From contig KB291730.1 in NCBI GenBank assembly GCA_000318405.1, positions 1 to 61,111 of the forward strand: a stretch of 61,111 nucleotides of DNA, read 5' to 3'. Below are positions 1-8,939 of the stretch, in pieces; within the stretch, counting starts at the first letter, position 1; each line of letters starts with the position of its first letter. Position numbers and translations under genes: made by a program. The notes beneath the pieces were generated by a model. It made no database searches, had not been told where the DNA came from, and saw nothing but the letters and a program-made list of their open reading frames with translations. Origin of the DNA: Brevundimonas diminuta 470-4. GTDB taxonomy: Bacteria > Pseudomonadota > Alphaproteobacteria > Caulobacterales > Caulobacteraceae.

Positions 1-2
1 CC

Positions 3-98
3 GCCCAGGCCGCTGCGGCCGCCGCCGCTGCGTCTGCGTCGGGACCGCAGCCGTATCAGCCTGCCGCCGCGCCGGGCGCCCAGCCGCCCGCCGCCTGA
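3..98 (+). CDS. C-terminal end of an Ala/Pro-rich protein (partial)
   Basis: An open frame enters from the left edge and stops at TGA 96-98. The visible 31 residues are almost only Ala, Pro, Gln and Ser, a typical low-complexity tail. In related genomes a RodZ-like helix-turn-helix/membrane protein with such a tail lies just before ispG. That identity is inferred from position only, because no conserved domain is visible here. Confidence 0.5.
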   Translation, partial: AQAAAAAAAASASGPQPYQPAAAPGAQPPAA

Positions 99-178
99 TC
101 TGAGCCTTTGGCCGCGACGACGATCTTTCGTCGTCTGTCGTGGTTTTGCCGTCCTTCCTGTCCTATGTGTACGGCGTC

Positions 179-1333
179 ATGAGCGACCACAGTTCCGAAC
201 TCGGCCACGTCCGCCCCTGGCGCCACATCGAGCGCCGCAAGAGCCGCCAGATCATGGTCGGCTCCGTTCCCGTCGGCGGGGGCGCGCCGATCAGCGTCCA
301 GTCGATGACCAATACGCCGACCGCCGACGCGGCGGCGACGCTGGAACAGATCCGCCAGCTGGAAGAGGCCGGGGCTGACATCGTCCGCGTCTCCTGCCCG
401 GACGAAGAGTCGACAGCGGCCTTCAGCACCATTGCGCGCGAAGCCCGCGTGCCGCTGGTGGCCGACATCCATTTCCACTACCGCCGGGGGATCGAGGCTG
501 CTCAGGCGGGCGCAGCCTGCCTGCGCATCAACCCCGGCAACATCGGCTCGATCGAGCGGGTCAGGGAGGTCGTTCAGGCCGCCCGCGACCACGGCTGCTC
601 CATGCGCATCGGCGTCAACGCCGGGTCGCTGGAGAAGGAGCTGCTGGAAAAATACGGCGAGCCCTGTCCCGACGCGATGGTGGAAAGCGCGCTGAACCAC
701 GCCCGCATCTTGCAGGACCTGGATTTCCACGAGTTCAAGATCTCGGTGAAGGCGTCCGACCCCTTCCTGACGGTCGCCGCCTATCAGCAGCTGGCTGACG
801 CCATCGACTGCCCCCTGCATCTGGGCGTGACCGAGGCGGGGCCGCTTCGCACCGGCACCATCAAGTCCGCCATCGGCATGGGGAACATGCTTTGGTCGGG
901 CATCGGCGACACCATCCGCGTGTCGCTGGCCGCCGATCCGGTCGAGGAGATCAAGGTCGGCTTCGACATCCTGAAGTCGCTGGGCCTGCGCCATCGGGGC
1001 GTGAACATCATCGCCTGCCCGTCCTGCGCGCGTCAGGGCTTCAACGTCATCGAGACGGTGGGGATCCTGGAAGAACGGCTGGCGCACATCTCGACGGCCA
1101 TGTCGCTGTCGATCATCGGCTGCGTCGTCAATGGGCCGGGCGAGGCGCTTTACACCGACGTCGGTTTCACCGGCGGCGGCAAGGGGGCGGGCATGGTCTA
1201 TCTGAACGGCAAGATCGCCCACAAACAGGCCAACGACGGCATGATCGACGAGATCGTCGCCCAGGTCGAAGCCAAGGCGGCCGAACTGGACGCCGCCCGC
1301 GCGGCGCCCGCCGCCCTCAACGCCGCCGAGTAG
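179..1333 (+). CDS. ispG: 4-hydroxy-3-methylbut-2-enyl diphosphate synthase (flavodoxin/ferredoxin)
   Basis: IspG (GcpE) is the penultimate enzyme of the MEP isoprenoid pathway. It converts ME-cPP to HMBPP with a [4Fe-4S] cluster. The 384-residue product begins with the usual [10 protein letters not shown] and VQSMTNTPT segments of the TIM barrel. The cluster ligands are visible as C280 and C283 (CPSCARQGF) and C315 followed by E322 ([10 protein letters not shown]). The frame is open further upstream to 140, but the ATG at 179 ([14 protein letters not shown]) fits the family length. It lies 80 bp after the preceding partial gene and 2 bp before the GST gene, so all three may be co-transcribed. 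Confidence 0.96.
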   Translation: MSDHSSELGHVRPWRHIERRKSRQIMVGSVPVGGGAPISVQSMTNTPTADAAATLEQIRQLEEAGADIVRVSCPDEESTAAFSTIAREARVPLVADIHFHYRRGIEAAQAGAACLRINPGNIGSIERVREVVQAARDHGCSMRIGVNAGSLEKELLEKYGEPCPDAMVESALNHARILQDLDFHEFKISVKASDPFLTVAAYQQLADAIDCPLHLGVTEAGPLRTGTIKSAIGMGNMLWSGIGDTIRVSLAADPVEEIKVGFDILKSLGLRHRGVNIIACPSCARQGFNVIETVGILEERLAHISTAMSLSIIGCVVNGPGEALYTDVGFTGGGKGAGMVYLNGKIAHKQANDGMIDEIVAQVEAKAAELDAARAAPAALNAAE

Positions 1334-1335
1334 TC

Positions 1336-1932
1336 ATGAAGCTCTACATCACCACCCCTTCGCCCTTCGCGCGCAAGGTGCGCATCGTCGCCCGTGAGAA
1401 GGGTCTGGCCGACCGCATCGAGGAGATCGTCGTCGATCCCTACGGCAATGCGCCGGAGCTGCTGTCGACCAATCCGGTGGTGCAGGTCCCGACCCTGATC
1501 GCCGAGGACGGCCTGCCGCTGAACGACAGCCCGGTGATCGCCGAGTATCTGGACATGATCGGCGCCGGACCGCGCCTGCTGCCGCCGGAAGGCGCAGAGC
1601 GTCTGCGGGTCAAGCGGCTGGAGACGATGGGCAATGCGACGCTGGAGATGGGCGTCAAACTGGTGCTGGAGAAACGCCGGCCCGAGAGCGAGCGCTCCGC
1701 GTCCTGGATCGAGCGCTGGACCGTCAACATGGGCCGCGCCCTGGATGCGCTGGAGGCCGCCGCGCCGGACGCCGGGGCGCTGGACATGGGCGTGTTGACG
1801 GCGGGCGTCGCCGTCACCTGGATCGGCTTCCGCCACCCGGACTATGACTGGAAGACCGGGCGTCCGAACCTGGTCGCCCTGCAGGCGGCGCTGGAGACGC
1901 GCCCCAGCTTCATCGACACCTATCCGGTCTGA
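1336..1932 (+). CDS. Glutathione S-transferase family protein
   Basis: The 198-residue protein starts with a thioredoxin-like GST N-terminal domain (KLYITTPSPFARKVRIVARE). S9 sits in the loop that normally carries the catalytic Ser or Cys. The cis-Pro and glutathione-binding stretch follows as VVQVPTLIAEDG then LNDSPVIAEYLD, and an all-helical C-terminal domain completes it. The start ATG lies 2 bp after the ispG stop, which implies translational coupling. The likely role is glutathione-dependent conjugation or reduction in the cytosol. The substrate cannot be told from sequence. Confidence 0.88.
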   Translation: MKLYITTPSPFARKVRIVAREKGLADRIEEIVVDPYGNAPELLSTNPVVQVPTLIAEDGLPLNDSPVIAEYLDMIGAGPRLLPPEGAERLRVKRLETMGNATLEMGVKLVLEKRRPESERSASWIERWTVNMGRALDALEAAAPDAGALDMGVLTAGVAVTWIGFRHPDYDWKTGRPNLVALQAALETRPSFIDTYPV

Positions 1933-1935
1933 GGC

Positions 1936-2628
1936 TCAGTTTTCCGCGTCGAAGGGGGCCAGAAGGCGGTAACGCAGACGGGTGTTGTCCGCCTCCAGAA
2001 CTTCCAGCCGGGCGCCGCGAAAGCCGATCACCGCGCTCTGGCTCAGGTCGTAGTCGATGGTCTGGGTCTGGGACGCGCCGTCGCTGCTCGTCTCGCGATA
2101 GAGGAAACGTAGTCTGCCTTCGGCGCGGCCGTGGTAGATCAACTCGCGTCGTCGCGCTCCCTCGTCGGCTTCCTCGATACGGATGTCGCGGACCTCGGGC
2201 GTCGCGTTCCAGGTCAGGACGCACTGGCCCGGCGTGATGAAGCCGCGCACCGGGCCTGAGCCGTCCTTGGCGCGGCACAGCCCGCCCGAGGCGTAGGGCG
2301 CCGTTCCGAACAGCGGATCGCGGGCCGTCATTCGATCGGAAAAATAATAGATGTGGCGCGCGTCGTTCTGGCGGGCGGCCAGCCGACCGGGCGCGACGGT
2401 GAAGCGTTTTCGCAGCACCCCGTCGCCCCAGCTCAGCTCATTGGCCAGCGACAGGCCCGGCAGGCTGCGGCGCTGTCCTGTCGCGACTGCTGCCTCGCCC
2501 AGTTCGATTTCGGCGACAGCGCCCAGGGCGGGGCGGTCGGCCGGTTCGATCTGCGGCGCAATGAGGTGGGTGGAGGCGCAGCCTGACAGCAGCCCTGCAA
2601 CCACGACGCTGACCATCCCTATGCGCAT
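1936..2628 (-). CDS. Putative lipoprotein, unknown function
   Basis: The 230-residue product begins with a short positively charged stretch, a hydrophobic core and a lipobox (AGLLSGCAS), so it is probably exported and lipidated at Cys17 or thereabouts. The rest is a beta-rich, non-repetitive domain with two further Cys (GGLCRAKDG and GQCVLTW). I do not recognise a family. The start used is the ATG giving MRIGMVS. The longer upstream frame is Arg/Gly-rich shadow sequence of the next gene. It ends 3 bp from the convergent GST gene. Confidence 0.75.
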   Translation of the reverse strand: MRIGMVSVVVAGLLSGCASTHLIAPQIEPADRPALGAVAEIELGEAAVATGQRRSLPGLSLANELSWGDGVLRKRFTVAPGRLAARQNDARHIYYFSDRMTARDPLFGTAPYASGGLCRAKDGSGPVRGFITPGQCVLTWNATPEVRDIRIEEADEGARRRELIYHGRAEGRLRFLYRETSSDGASQTQTIDYDLSQSAVIGFRGARLEVLEADNTRLRYRLLAPFDAEN

Positions 2629-2693
2629 TCGCCGCCCCCGACCTGTCGAAAGGGCAGTCGGCCAGCCGCGCGAGCCGCTGTCAATGATCGACG

Positions 2694-3464
2694 TTAGGTC
2701 AGCAGGTGGTAGCCCTGGTAGGCCGCCAGCAGGACCAGCAACCCGCCGACCGCATAGGCCAGCACCTTGCGCGGCACCTTCTTGACGATCAGGCCGGCGA
2801 AGGGGGCGGCGATCAGTCCGCCGACGACCAGCCCGCCCACGGCGGCGGCGTGATTGCGCAGGGCGCCCGCCTCTTCCCAATGGCCGGTGATCAGGGCCCA
2901 GACGAAGGTGGCCGAGACGGCGACGGTCAGAAAGAACTCGGCCGTGTTGACCGTGCCGATGGCCTTGCGCGGTTCATGCCCGGCGCCGACCAGGGTCGAG
3001 GAAACGGTCGGCCCCCATCCTCCGCCGCCGATCGCGTCCAGAAAGCCGCCGACCAGTCCCAGCGGCCCGGTGATCCAGGCGGGCAGGCGGCGGTGCGGGA
3101 TATCGTGCCCGGCCCGCCACAGAATCCATACTCCGATCAGGGCCAGATAGGCGACGATGAAGGGCTTGATCACGGCCGCTTCCAGCCCGGTCAGCACATA
3201 GGCGCCCAGCACTCCGCCGATCACCCCGGCGACGGCCAGCGGCGCCATCAGCCGCCATTCGACGTTCTTGTGCCAGGCGTGGCTGCCCGCCGAGGCGGCG
3301 GTGGTGAAGACTTCGGCGGCGTGAACGCTGGCCGACGCCGTGGCCGGGGGCACCCCCAGCGCCAGAAGGACGGATGACGAGATGACGCCATAGGCCATGC
3401 CAAGCGCCCCATCGACCGCCTGGGCCAGGACGCCGACCAGCAGAAACAGGAAGAAGGTTTCCAT
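2694..3464 (-). CDS. TSUP family permease (TauE/SafE-like)
   Basis: The 256-residue integral membrane protein has about eight hydrophobic segments and the two related halves typical of the TauE/SafE family. The first half begins GALGMAYGVISSS and the second GGFLDAIGGGGWGP. Members move sulfite, sulfonates, sulfoacetate or other small anions across the inner membrane. The N-terminal repeat and the GGGGWGP motif are strong family marks. No sulfur-metabolism gene is adjacent, so the substrate is open. The following lipoprotein gene on the same strand begins 65 bp after its stop. Confidence 0.9.
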   Translation of the reverse strand: METFFLFLLVGVLAQAVDGALGMAYGVISSSVLLALGVPPATASASVHAAEVFTTAASAGSHAWHKNVEWRLMAPLAVAGVIGGVLGAYVLTGLEAAVIKPFIVAYLALIGVWILWRAGHDIPHRRLPAWITGPLGLVGGFLDAIGGGGWGPTVSSTLVGAGHEPRKAIGTVNTAEFFLTVAVSATFVWALITGHWEEAGALRNHAAAVGGLVVGGLIAAPFAGLIVKKVPRKVLAYAVGGLLVLLAAYQGYHLLT

Positions 3465-3551
3465 TCAGCGCCTCAGCCGGGGATTACGGACCATCTGGCG
3501 CAGGTCGCGGCCGGTCTGGCAATGGCCTGCGCGAAGGCGCCCTTTCGGGCG

Positions 3552-4169
3552 TCAGGCGCCTTCCAGCCGGGCGATGGCGTCCAGCACGTCGCGCCCGCTG
3601 TAGGGTTTGATCACCATGGCGGCGGCCAACTCGGCGTTCTGGGCCGCCGCGGTGACGTCGCCCGACAGGAAGATGACCGGCATGCCCCAGCGCGATTTCA
3701 GCTTGCGCGCCAGGTCGACGCCCGTCGCCTCGCCCGACAGATTGATGTCCAGCAGGGCCAGGTCGATGGCGTGCAGGGCGGTCGCCGCCTCGGCCGCTTC
3801 GGCGCTGTGGAAGGGGCCGACCACGCGATGTCCGGCCGCGTCCAGCGCCTCCGTCAGGTCGGCTGCCGCGTCGGCGTCGTCTTCGACCAACAGGACGGTT
3901 CGGGGTTCGACCGGGGCGGAGGACGCCGTCGTTTCCGGCGGCGCCTGCCGCACCAGGACTGCGCGGACATGGGGCCACAGTTCGGCGGCGGGCCGCTCGG
4001 CGTCCAGATCGAAGATCTTCGCCAGGGCCTTCAATTCCTGTTCGGCGGCGGGGCTTATGGAAGGGCCGTCCGGCGTCAGCAGCCCGTCATAGAGCGCGCA
4101 CAGGCGCGCGACATCGGCGTCCGGCGTGATGCCCCTCGACAGCCCTTCAGGAGGCTTCTGATGTGTCAT
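3552..4169 (-). CDS. Response regulator with C-terminal receiver domain
   Basis: The 205-residue protein has an N-terminal 85-residue helical region of unknown type and a CheY-like receiver from about residue 90. The receiver keeps its key residues: acid pair D97/D98, phospho-acceptor D141 (LALLDINLSGE), S169 and K188 (VIKPYSG). It has no DNA-binding output domain. The order (unknown helical domain first, receiver last) is opposite to most regulators. No cognate kinase is adjacent. A ggagac ribosome binding site precedes the ATG. It diverges from prfA across about 200 bp that hold an inverted repeat. Confidence 0.88.
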   Translation of the reverse strand: MTHQKPPEGLSRGITPDADVARLCALYDGLLTPDGPSISPAAEQELKALAKIFDLDAERPAAELWPHVRAVLVRQAPPETTASSAPVEPRTVLLVEDDADAAADLTEALDAAGHRVVGPFHSAEAAEAATALHAIDLALLDINLSGEATGVDLARKLKSRWGMPVIFLSGDVTAAAQNAELAAAMVIKPYSGRDVLDAIARLEGA

Positions 4170-4369
4170 GCCCTGTCTCCAATCTTCGTTTCAGCCCGAT
4201 AAATCCAAGGTGGAGCTAGGGTGTTTGCAGGTGCGAAGAAACCGGGCTGACGGGCTTGTGACGGCTGTTCACAATCGCTCCATGAGCGCGTGTAGAGGCG
4301 TTTTTATCGACACGGCGCGGCGGCGCGGGTAAGGCTCCGCCCTCGCTTTTTCTCTGCAAGGACACGCCG
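4170..4369. promoter_or_regulatory. Divergent intergenic region with TTGTGA-N7-TCACAA palindrome
   Basis: This 200-bp gap separates the response regulator (minus) and prfA (plus). Positions 4256-4274 hold a perfect inverted repeat TTGTGA-N7-TCACAA. It resembles a CRP/FNR-type operator, but the spacer is one base longer than the usual CRP site. Which gene it would serve is unknown. A purine-rich caagga at about 4357-4362 is the ribosome binding site of prfA. Confidence 0.4.
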
Positions 4370-5437
4370 TTGCGACTGCCCCAGGCCCGGCTCGATCAGG
4401 TGCTCGACCGCTTCCATCAGGTGGAGGCCCGGATGGGCGCCGCCACGGACGGCGCCGAGATCGTGCGCCTGTCGAAGGAGCACGCCGAGCTCAAGCCGGT
4501 GGCCGATGCGGTTCAGGCCCTGGCGCGCGCCCGCGCCGAGGTCGAGGACCTGAAGGCCATGGCCGCCGACCCGGAAATGGCCGCCCTGGCCGCGGATGAA
4601 CTGGACGCCCTGACCGCACGCCTCCCGGAGCTGGAGCGCGAGGTGGCTCTGTTGCTCGCGCCACGCGACGCTGATGAAAACGCGTCGGCCGTGCTGGAAG
4701 TGCGCGCCGGCACCGGCGGCGACGAAGCCGCCCTGTTCGCGGGCGACCTGTTCCGCATGTATTCGCGCTACGCCTCCACCCGCGGCTGGCGGGTCGAGAT
4801 CGACAGCGCGACCGAGGGCGACGCGGGCGGCTTCAAGGAAATCATCGCCACCGTCAGCGGCGAGGGCGTGTTCGGCCGTCTGAAGTTCGAAAGCGGCGTC
4901 CACCGCGTCCAGCGCGTGCCGACGACCGAGGCGGGCGGTCGCATTCACACCTCGGCGGCGACCGTCGCCGTCCTGCCAGAGGTCGAGGACGTCGAGATCG
5001 AGATTCTCGACAAGGACATCCGCATCGACACCTTCCGCGCGTCCGGCTCGGGCGGCCAGCACGTCAACAAGACCGACTCGGCGGTGCGCATCACCCACCT
5101 GCCCACCGGCATCGTCGCCACCTCGTCGGAGAAGTCGCAGCACGTGAACCGCGACAAGGCGATGAAGAACCTGCGCATCCGCCTTTATGACATGCAGCGT
5201 CAGGCCAAGGACGCAGCCCGTTCCGACGCGCGCAAGTCCCAGGTCGGCTCGGGCGACCGGTCCGAGCGCATCCGCACCTACAATTTCCCGCAGGGACGCG
5301 TGACCGATCACCGCATCGGCCTGACCCTGCACAGCCTGCCGCAGATCCTGGAGGGCGATCTCGACCCGATGCTCAACGCCCTGATCGCCGAGGACCAGGC
5401 GGCTCGCCTGGCCGATCTGGAAGCCGAGTTCGCTTAG
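4370..5437 (+). CDS. prfA: Peptide chain release factor 1
   Basis: RF1 reads UAA and UAG stop codons and triggers peptide release. The 355-residue protein has the codon-recognition motif P184-T185-T186 (a PxT form, in [15 protein letters not shown]) and the universal GGQ at residues 228-230 ([15 protein letters not shown]). Its Gln is the methylation target of PrmC, which is encoded about 1.4 kb downstream. Translation most likely starts at the TTG at 4370. There is no suitable ATG near the expected N-terminus, and a caagga sits 8 bp upstream of the TTG. It ends 9 bp from the convergent YihY gene. Confidence 0.95.
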   Translation: MRLPQARLDQVLDRFHQVEARMGAATDGAEIVRLSKEHAELKPVADAVQALARARAEVEDLKAMAADPEMAALAADELDALTARLPELEREVALLLAPRDADENASAVLEVRAGTGGDEAALFAGDLFRMYSRYASTRGWRVEIDSATEGDAGGFKEIIATVSGEGVFGRLKFESGVHRVQRVPTTEAGGRIHTSAATVAVLPEVEDVEIEILDKDIRIDTFRASGSGGQHVNKTDSAVRITHLPTGIVATSSEKSQHVNRDKAMKNLRIRLYDMQRQAKDAARSDARKSQVGSGDRSERIRTYNFPQGRVTDHRIGLTLHSLPQILEGDLDPMLNALIAEDQAARLADLEAEFA

Positions 5438-5446
5438 GCGTCGGCT

Positions 5447-6715
5447 TCAGCGCCGTTTCTTGCGGGCGCCCCGCTTCAGCACCCGGTCGCCCAGGCTCTC
5501 GGCGTATTTCAGCGTATAGGTCAGGGCGGCGGGGTTGCCGCGCCGGGCGCCGATGGAATCGGCCATCACCGCCCCTCGCTCGCCGATGGGCCTCGGCGCG
5601 CCGATGGTGGTGTCCTGCGCCGTCTGATGTTCGATCTCTGCGTTCAGACGTGCGCCCATCAGGATCACCTGCACCGAGAACCAGGTCCACAGCAGGAAGC
5701 CCATGGCCGCCGCCAGCGGGCCGTAGGAATCGGTGCGCACGAAGTTCGTCAGGAACCAGCTGAACAGGAAGGAGACCAGCAGGCTCATGATCGCGGCGAA
5801 CAGGGCGCCCGGCGTCAGCCAGCGCCACCGGGCCCGCGCCCGGCTCGGCCCAAGTCGATAGATCAGGGCCAGCGCTCCCACATAGCCGAAGAACAGCAGG
5901 GGCCAGCGTAGCGGCGCCAGATAGGCCCATTCGTCCTGAAGCCCGAACACCGCCAGCACCACCGGCACGCCGACCACCAGGGCCGAGCTCAGCAGAACAG
6001 CCGCCATCGCCGAGACGGTGAAGGCCATGCACATCAGGTTGTAGACCACGATGTTGCGCCGCTCGACCTCATGATAGGCGAGGTTCAATCCGTAGAAGAG
6101 CGTCTTGACGCCCCCGTTGGCCGCCCACAGCGTCAGCAGCAGGGTCCAGACCAGGGTGAAGGTCAGCTGGCCGGTCGAATTGCCCGCCAGCCGGGTCATC
6201 TCCGCGCCCAGGAACTGGGCCACATTGGCGGGCAGCACCTCATAGAGGAAGCTGAGCTGCCTCCAGGCGTCGGCTGGATCGGCGAACAGGCCGTAGATGG
6301 TGACGAAGGCGCCCAGCGTCGGGAACAGGGCCAGCAGCATGAAGAAGGTCACGCCCCCGGCGACAAAGCCGACCCGGTCGCCGAAATAGCCCATGACCGT
6401 GCGCCACAGGATATCGATCCAGCCCTTGTGTGGAATCTGCGACGGCCGCTGGGCCAGACGCCCGCGTCCCGGCTCCTTGGCGTCATAGTCCTCGGGCGTT
6501 GGATCGGGCGGGGGCAGGATTTCCGGGCGCGGCGCCCGCAACTCAAGACCGAAGCGGTGGCCCTGCGTGTAAAGCAGGTGGGCTGCGGTCGCGCCGGTCG
6601 CCAGTCCGCCGGCCGCAGCCGCCAGATAGCGCAACAGTCCGCCCGCGCCCTTCGCAGCGGGACGTGACGGGCGCCGCGCGGAACGGCGGCGGTTCGATTT
6701 GAGCAGGTGGTTCAT
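5447..6715 (-). CDS. YihY/virulence factor BrkB family membrane protein
   Basis: The 422-residue product has a basic Arg/Ala-rich N-terminus, one hydrophobic segment near residue 35, and then the YihY core of about six membrane helices. Recognisable parts are VGFVAGGVTFFMLLALFPTL and LLFFGYVGALALIYRLGP. The tail is soluble and Arg/Lys-rich. The family was once called RNase BN by mistake. Its function is uncertain; transport or envelope roles are proposed. The start at 6715 (MNHLLKS) is chosen over 6784 because the longer form would run into the prmC start region. An adjacent ATG at 6721 is possible. Confidence 0.85.
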   Translation of the reverse strand: MNHLLKSNRRRSARRPSRPAAKGAGGLLRYLAAAAGGLATGATAAHLLYTQGHRFGLELRAPRPEILPPPDPTPEDYDAKEPGRGRLAQRPSQIPHKGWIDILWRTVMGYFGDRVGFVAGGVTFFMLLALFPTLGAFVTIYGLFADPADAWRQLSFLYEVLPANVAQFLGAEMTRLAGNSTGQLTFTLVWTLLLTLWAANGGVKTLFYGLNLAYHEVERRNIVVYNLMCMAFTVSAMAAVLLSSALVVGVPVVLAVFGLQDEWAYLAPLRWPLLFFGYVGALALIYRLGPSRARARWRWLTPGALFAAIMSLLVSFLFSWFLTNFVRTDSYGPLAAAMGFLLWTWFSVQVILMGARLNAEIEHQTAQDTTIGAPRPIGERGAVMADSIGARRGNPAALTYTLKYAESLGDRVLKRGARKKRR

Positions 6716-6793
6716 CCCCATTCGCCCCTCAACGGCTACGCTGCCATGCTGTTCCGTCTTGAAATCACGCGCCGCAGACCCCAATCACCGGAA

Positions 6794-7702
6794 ATGTCCG
6801 ATCAGAACACCCAATCGACCCTGCTGAGCGCCTGGAAGGGCGCGCAGGCCCGCCTGAAGGCCGCCGGCATCGACAGCCCCTCCATCGACGCCCGCCTGCT
6901 GCTCGAGGCGGCGACCGGGGCGGGGCGCGTCGACATCCTGAACGATCCCTATCGCGTCCTCAGCGAAGAGCAAACCCGTGCGCTGGACGCCATGGTCGAC
7001 CGCCGCCTGCGCCGCGAGCCGGTGTCGCGCATCCTGGGCCGCAAGGGCTTCTGGAAGATCATGCTGAACGTCACCCCCGACGTGCTCAGCCCGCGTCCGG
7101 ACACCGAGACGGTGGTGGACGTCATCGTGCGCGCATTTCCGCCGAACTCGACCTTCGAGATGGCCGACCTGGGCACGGGCTCGGGCGCCATCCTGCTAGC
7201 CGCCCTGGCCGAGCGCCGCGGCGCGCGCGGCGTCGGCACCGACATCTCGACCGAGGCCATCGCCGTGGCGCGCGAGAACGCGGCCAATCTGGACCTGAAC
7301 AACCGCTGCACCTTCATGCGCACGGACTGGGCGGCGGGGTTTGCGGACGACAGCTTCGATCTGGTGGTGTCCAACCCGCCCTATATCCCCAGCGGCGACA
7401 TCGCCGGTCTGGATCCCGAGGTGCGCGAGCACGACCCGCATCTGGCGCTGGACGGCGGCCCGGACGGCCTGCAGCCCTATCGCGACCTGGCGCCCGAGAT
7501 CGCCCGCATCCTGCGTCCCGAAGGCGTCTTCGCCGTCGAGATCGGCTGGGATCAGGGCCAGGCGGTCAAGGCCCTGTTCGAGGCGGCGGGCTTCGCCGAC
7601 GTCAAGGTGGTCAAGGACCTGGCGGACCGCGACCGCGTCGTGACCAACGGCCCTGACCCGCGCGTCGGCCCCATCCCCGAGGTCGAAGCGCCGCTGCAAT
7701 AA
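6794..7702 (+). CDS. prmC: Peptide chain release factor N5-glutamine methyltransferase
   Basis: PrmC (HemK) uses S-adenosylmethionine to methylate the Gln of the GGQ motif in RF1 and RF2. The 302-residue protein has an N-terminal helical domain and a Rossmann methyltransferase domain with the SAM loop DLGTGSGAILLALA. The catalytic NPPY is at residues 194-197 (VVSNPPYIPSGD). The chosen ATG at 6794 gives a normal N-terminus (MSDQNTQSTLLSAW); the frame is open to 6707 but that part is not PrmC-like. prmC and prfA flank the convergent YihY gene, a slightly disrupted version of the common prfA-prmC pair. Confidence 0.95.
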   Translation: MSDQNTQSTLLSAWKGAQARLKAAGIDSPSIDARLLLEAATGAGRVDILNDPYRVLSEEQTRALDAMVDRRLRREPVSRILGRKGFWKIMLNVTPDVLSPRPDTETVVDVIVRAFPPNSTFEMADLGTGSGAILLAALAERRGARGVGTDISTEAIAVARENAANLDLNNRCTFMRTDWAAGFADDSFDLVVSNPPYIPSGDIAGLDPEVREHDPHLALDGGPDGLQPYRDLAPEIARILRPEGVFAVEIGWDQGQAVKALFEAAGFADVKVVKDLADRDRVVTNGPDPRVGPIPEVEAPLQ

Positions 7703-7958
7703 AACCCTTGGAAAGCGGCGCGCCTCGCGCTAAGTCCGTGTTGTTCCCATCCAAACGCATCCTTTTCGGGCAGGTTTGCTCGCTTAAGCGCGTCTGGTCC
7801 AGTGACGGTCGCGCCCCTCAGACGGACGCGGCGGACCACGGGGGACGCACGGTTTTCCGAACAGCTCGCACCGGGGATAGGCCCCGAACGAACGGAACGA
7901 CGAACAGGGTCCCGCCCGTCTTCTTCGACGGCGGCCCGCACCAGCACGGTAAGCTCCG
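7703..7958 (+). promoter_or_regulatory. Long structured leader before DUF4167 gene
   Basis: This 256-bp gap holds no convincing gene. It contains a pairable couple TGGTCC (7795-7800) and GGACCA (7833-7838), plus a competing GTCTG/CAGAC pair, so the transcript could fold into alternative stems. No T-run follows, so it is not a simple terminator. I call it a possible 5' leader of the downstream gene without assigning a class. Confidence 0.25.
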
Positions 7959-8858
7959 ATGAGAGATTTCAAGGGCATGAAGCGTCAACGCGGACGCAAC
8001 CGTAAGCCCGGCGGCGGCAATAACGCCAACGCCACCAATCCGAACCGTTCGTGGGACTCGCAAGGTCCTGAGAACATCAAGGTCCGGGGCAACGCCCAGA
8101 CCGTCTACGAACGCTACATGCAGCTGGCGCGCGACGCCGCGGCCGCCGGCGACCGCGTCCTGGCCGAGAACTACACCCAGCACGCCGAACACTATTTCCG
8201 CGTCCTGCGCGCGCTTCAGCCGCAGCGCCCGGTCAGCGAGATCGCCCAGCGCGAACTGGCGGGCCAGGGGTTCGACATCGACTTCGAAGACGAATCGGGC
8301 GCTCAGGCCGCTGCGATCATCGCCGCTCAACAGGCCGAGGAGCGCCGTCTGGAAGACGAAGCGCGCCGCCAGGCCGAGCGAGCCGAGCGCGAAGCCAACC
8401 GCGACCGCGACCGTGACCGCGAAGGATCAGACAACGGGGCTGACGGCGAAGGCCGCGAGGGCGGCCGCCGCGAAACGCGCCGGGAGCGCTGGGAGCGCCG
8501 GCGTGAGGAACGCAACCGCCGCTTTGAGAACAATGAAGGCGAAGGCGACGCCGCAGCCTCTGGCGAAGATTCTGCTGCGGGCGAGGACCAGCCGGCAGAG
8601 AGCGCCGCAGCGCCTGCCGTGGTTGAAGAGGCGCCGGTCGAGCGTACGCCCCGCGGGCCTCGCGCGCCGCGACGTGCGCGTGCGGCGGCCGAGGACGATG
8701 CGGCCCAACCGACCGATGACGCCGCCGCCCTGCCGGGCTTTCTGACGCGGCCGATCACGGGCGAAGAAGCGGCTTCCGCCGAGGATGAACCGGCCCCCGC
8801 GCCCAAGCGTCGCACCCGCCGCAAGGCCGATGCGGTCGTCCCGGACGAAGAAGGCTGA
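7959..8858 (+). CDS. DUF4167 domain-containing protein
   Basis: The 299-residue product carries the DUF4167 domain in its first 90 residues (RNRKPGGGNN; GNAQTVYERYMQLARDAA; NYTQHAEHYFRVL), a compact, basic alphaproteobacterial module suspected to bind nucleic acid. The remaining two thirds are a low-complexity charged tail. About residues 125-185 are Arg/Glu-rich and probably a long helix. Later parts are Ala/Glu/Pro-rich, and the protein ends in a basic patch KRRTRRKAD. The start is the ATG at 7959. A later Met at residue 7 is an alternative. The function is unknown. Confidence 0.85.
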   Translation: MRDFKGMKRQRGRNRKPGGGNNANATNPNRSWDSQGPENIKVRGNAQTVYERYMQLARDAAAAGDRVLAENYTQHAEHYFRVLRALQPQRPVSEIAQRELAGQGFDIDFEDESGAQAAAIIAAQQAEERRLEDEARRQAERAEREANRDRDRDREGSDNGADGEGREGGRRETRRERWERRREERNRRFENNEGEGDAAASGEDSAAGEDQPAESAAAPAVVEEAPVERTPRGPRAPRRARAAAEDDAAQPTDDAAALPGFLTRPITGEEAASAEDEPAPAPKRRTRRKADAVVPDEEG

Positions 8859-8939
8859 GACCCGCTTAACCCGTAAGGGTTGCGCCTACAGACAAATACA
8901 ACTTTTCGTCGTCATCCTCCCGCTATGGGAGGAAGGCTG

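Noticed and set aside
56..1222. 388-residue frame antisense to ispG
   Set aside because: Shadow of ispG with Asp/Arg/His-rich composition and no motif.
7708..7962. 84-residue frame before the DUF4167 gene
   Set aside because: No ribosome binding site, atypical composition, and the DNA has stem-forming repeats; treated as leader.
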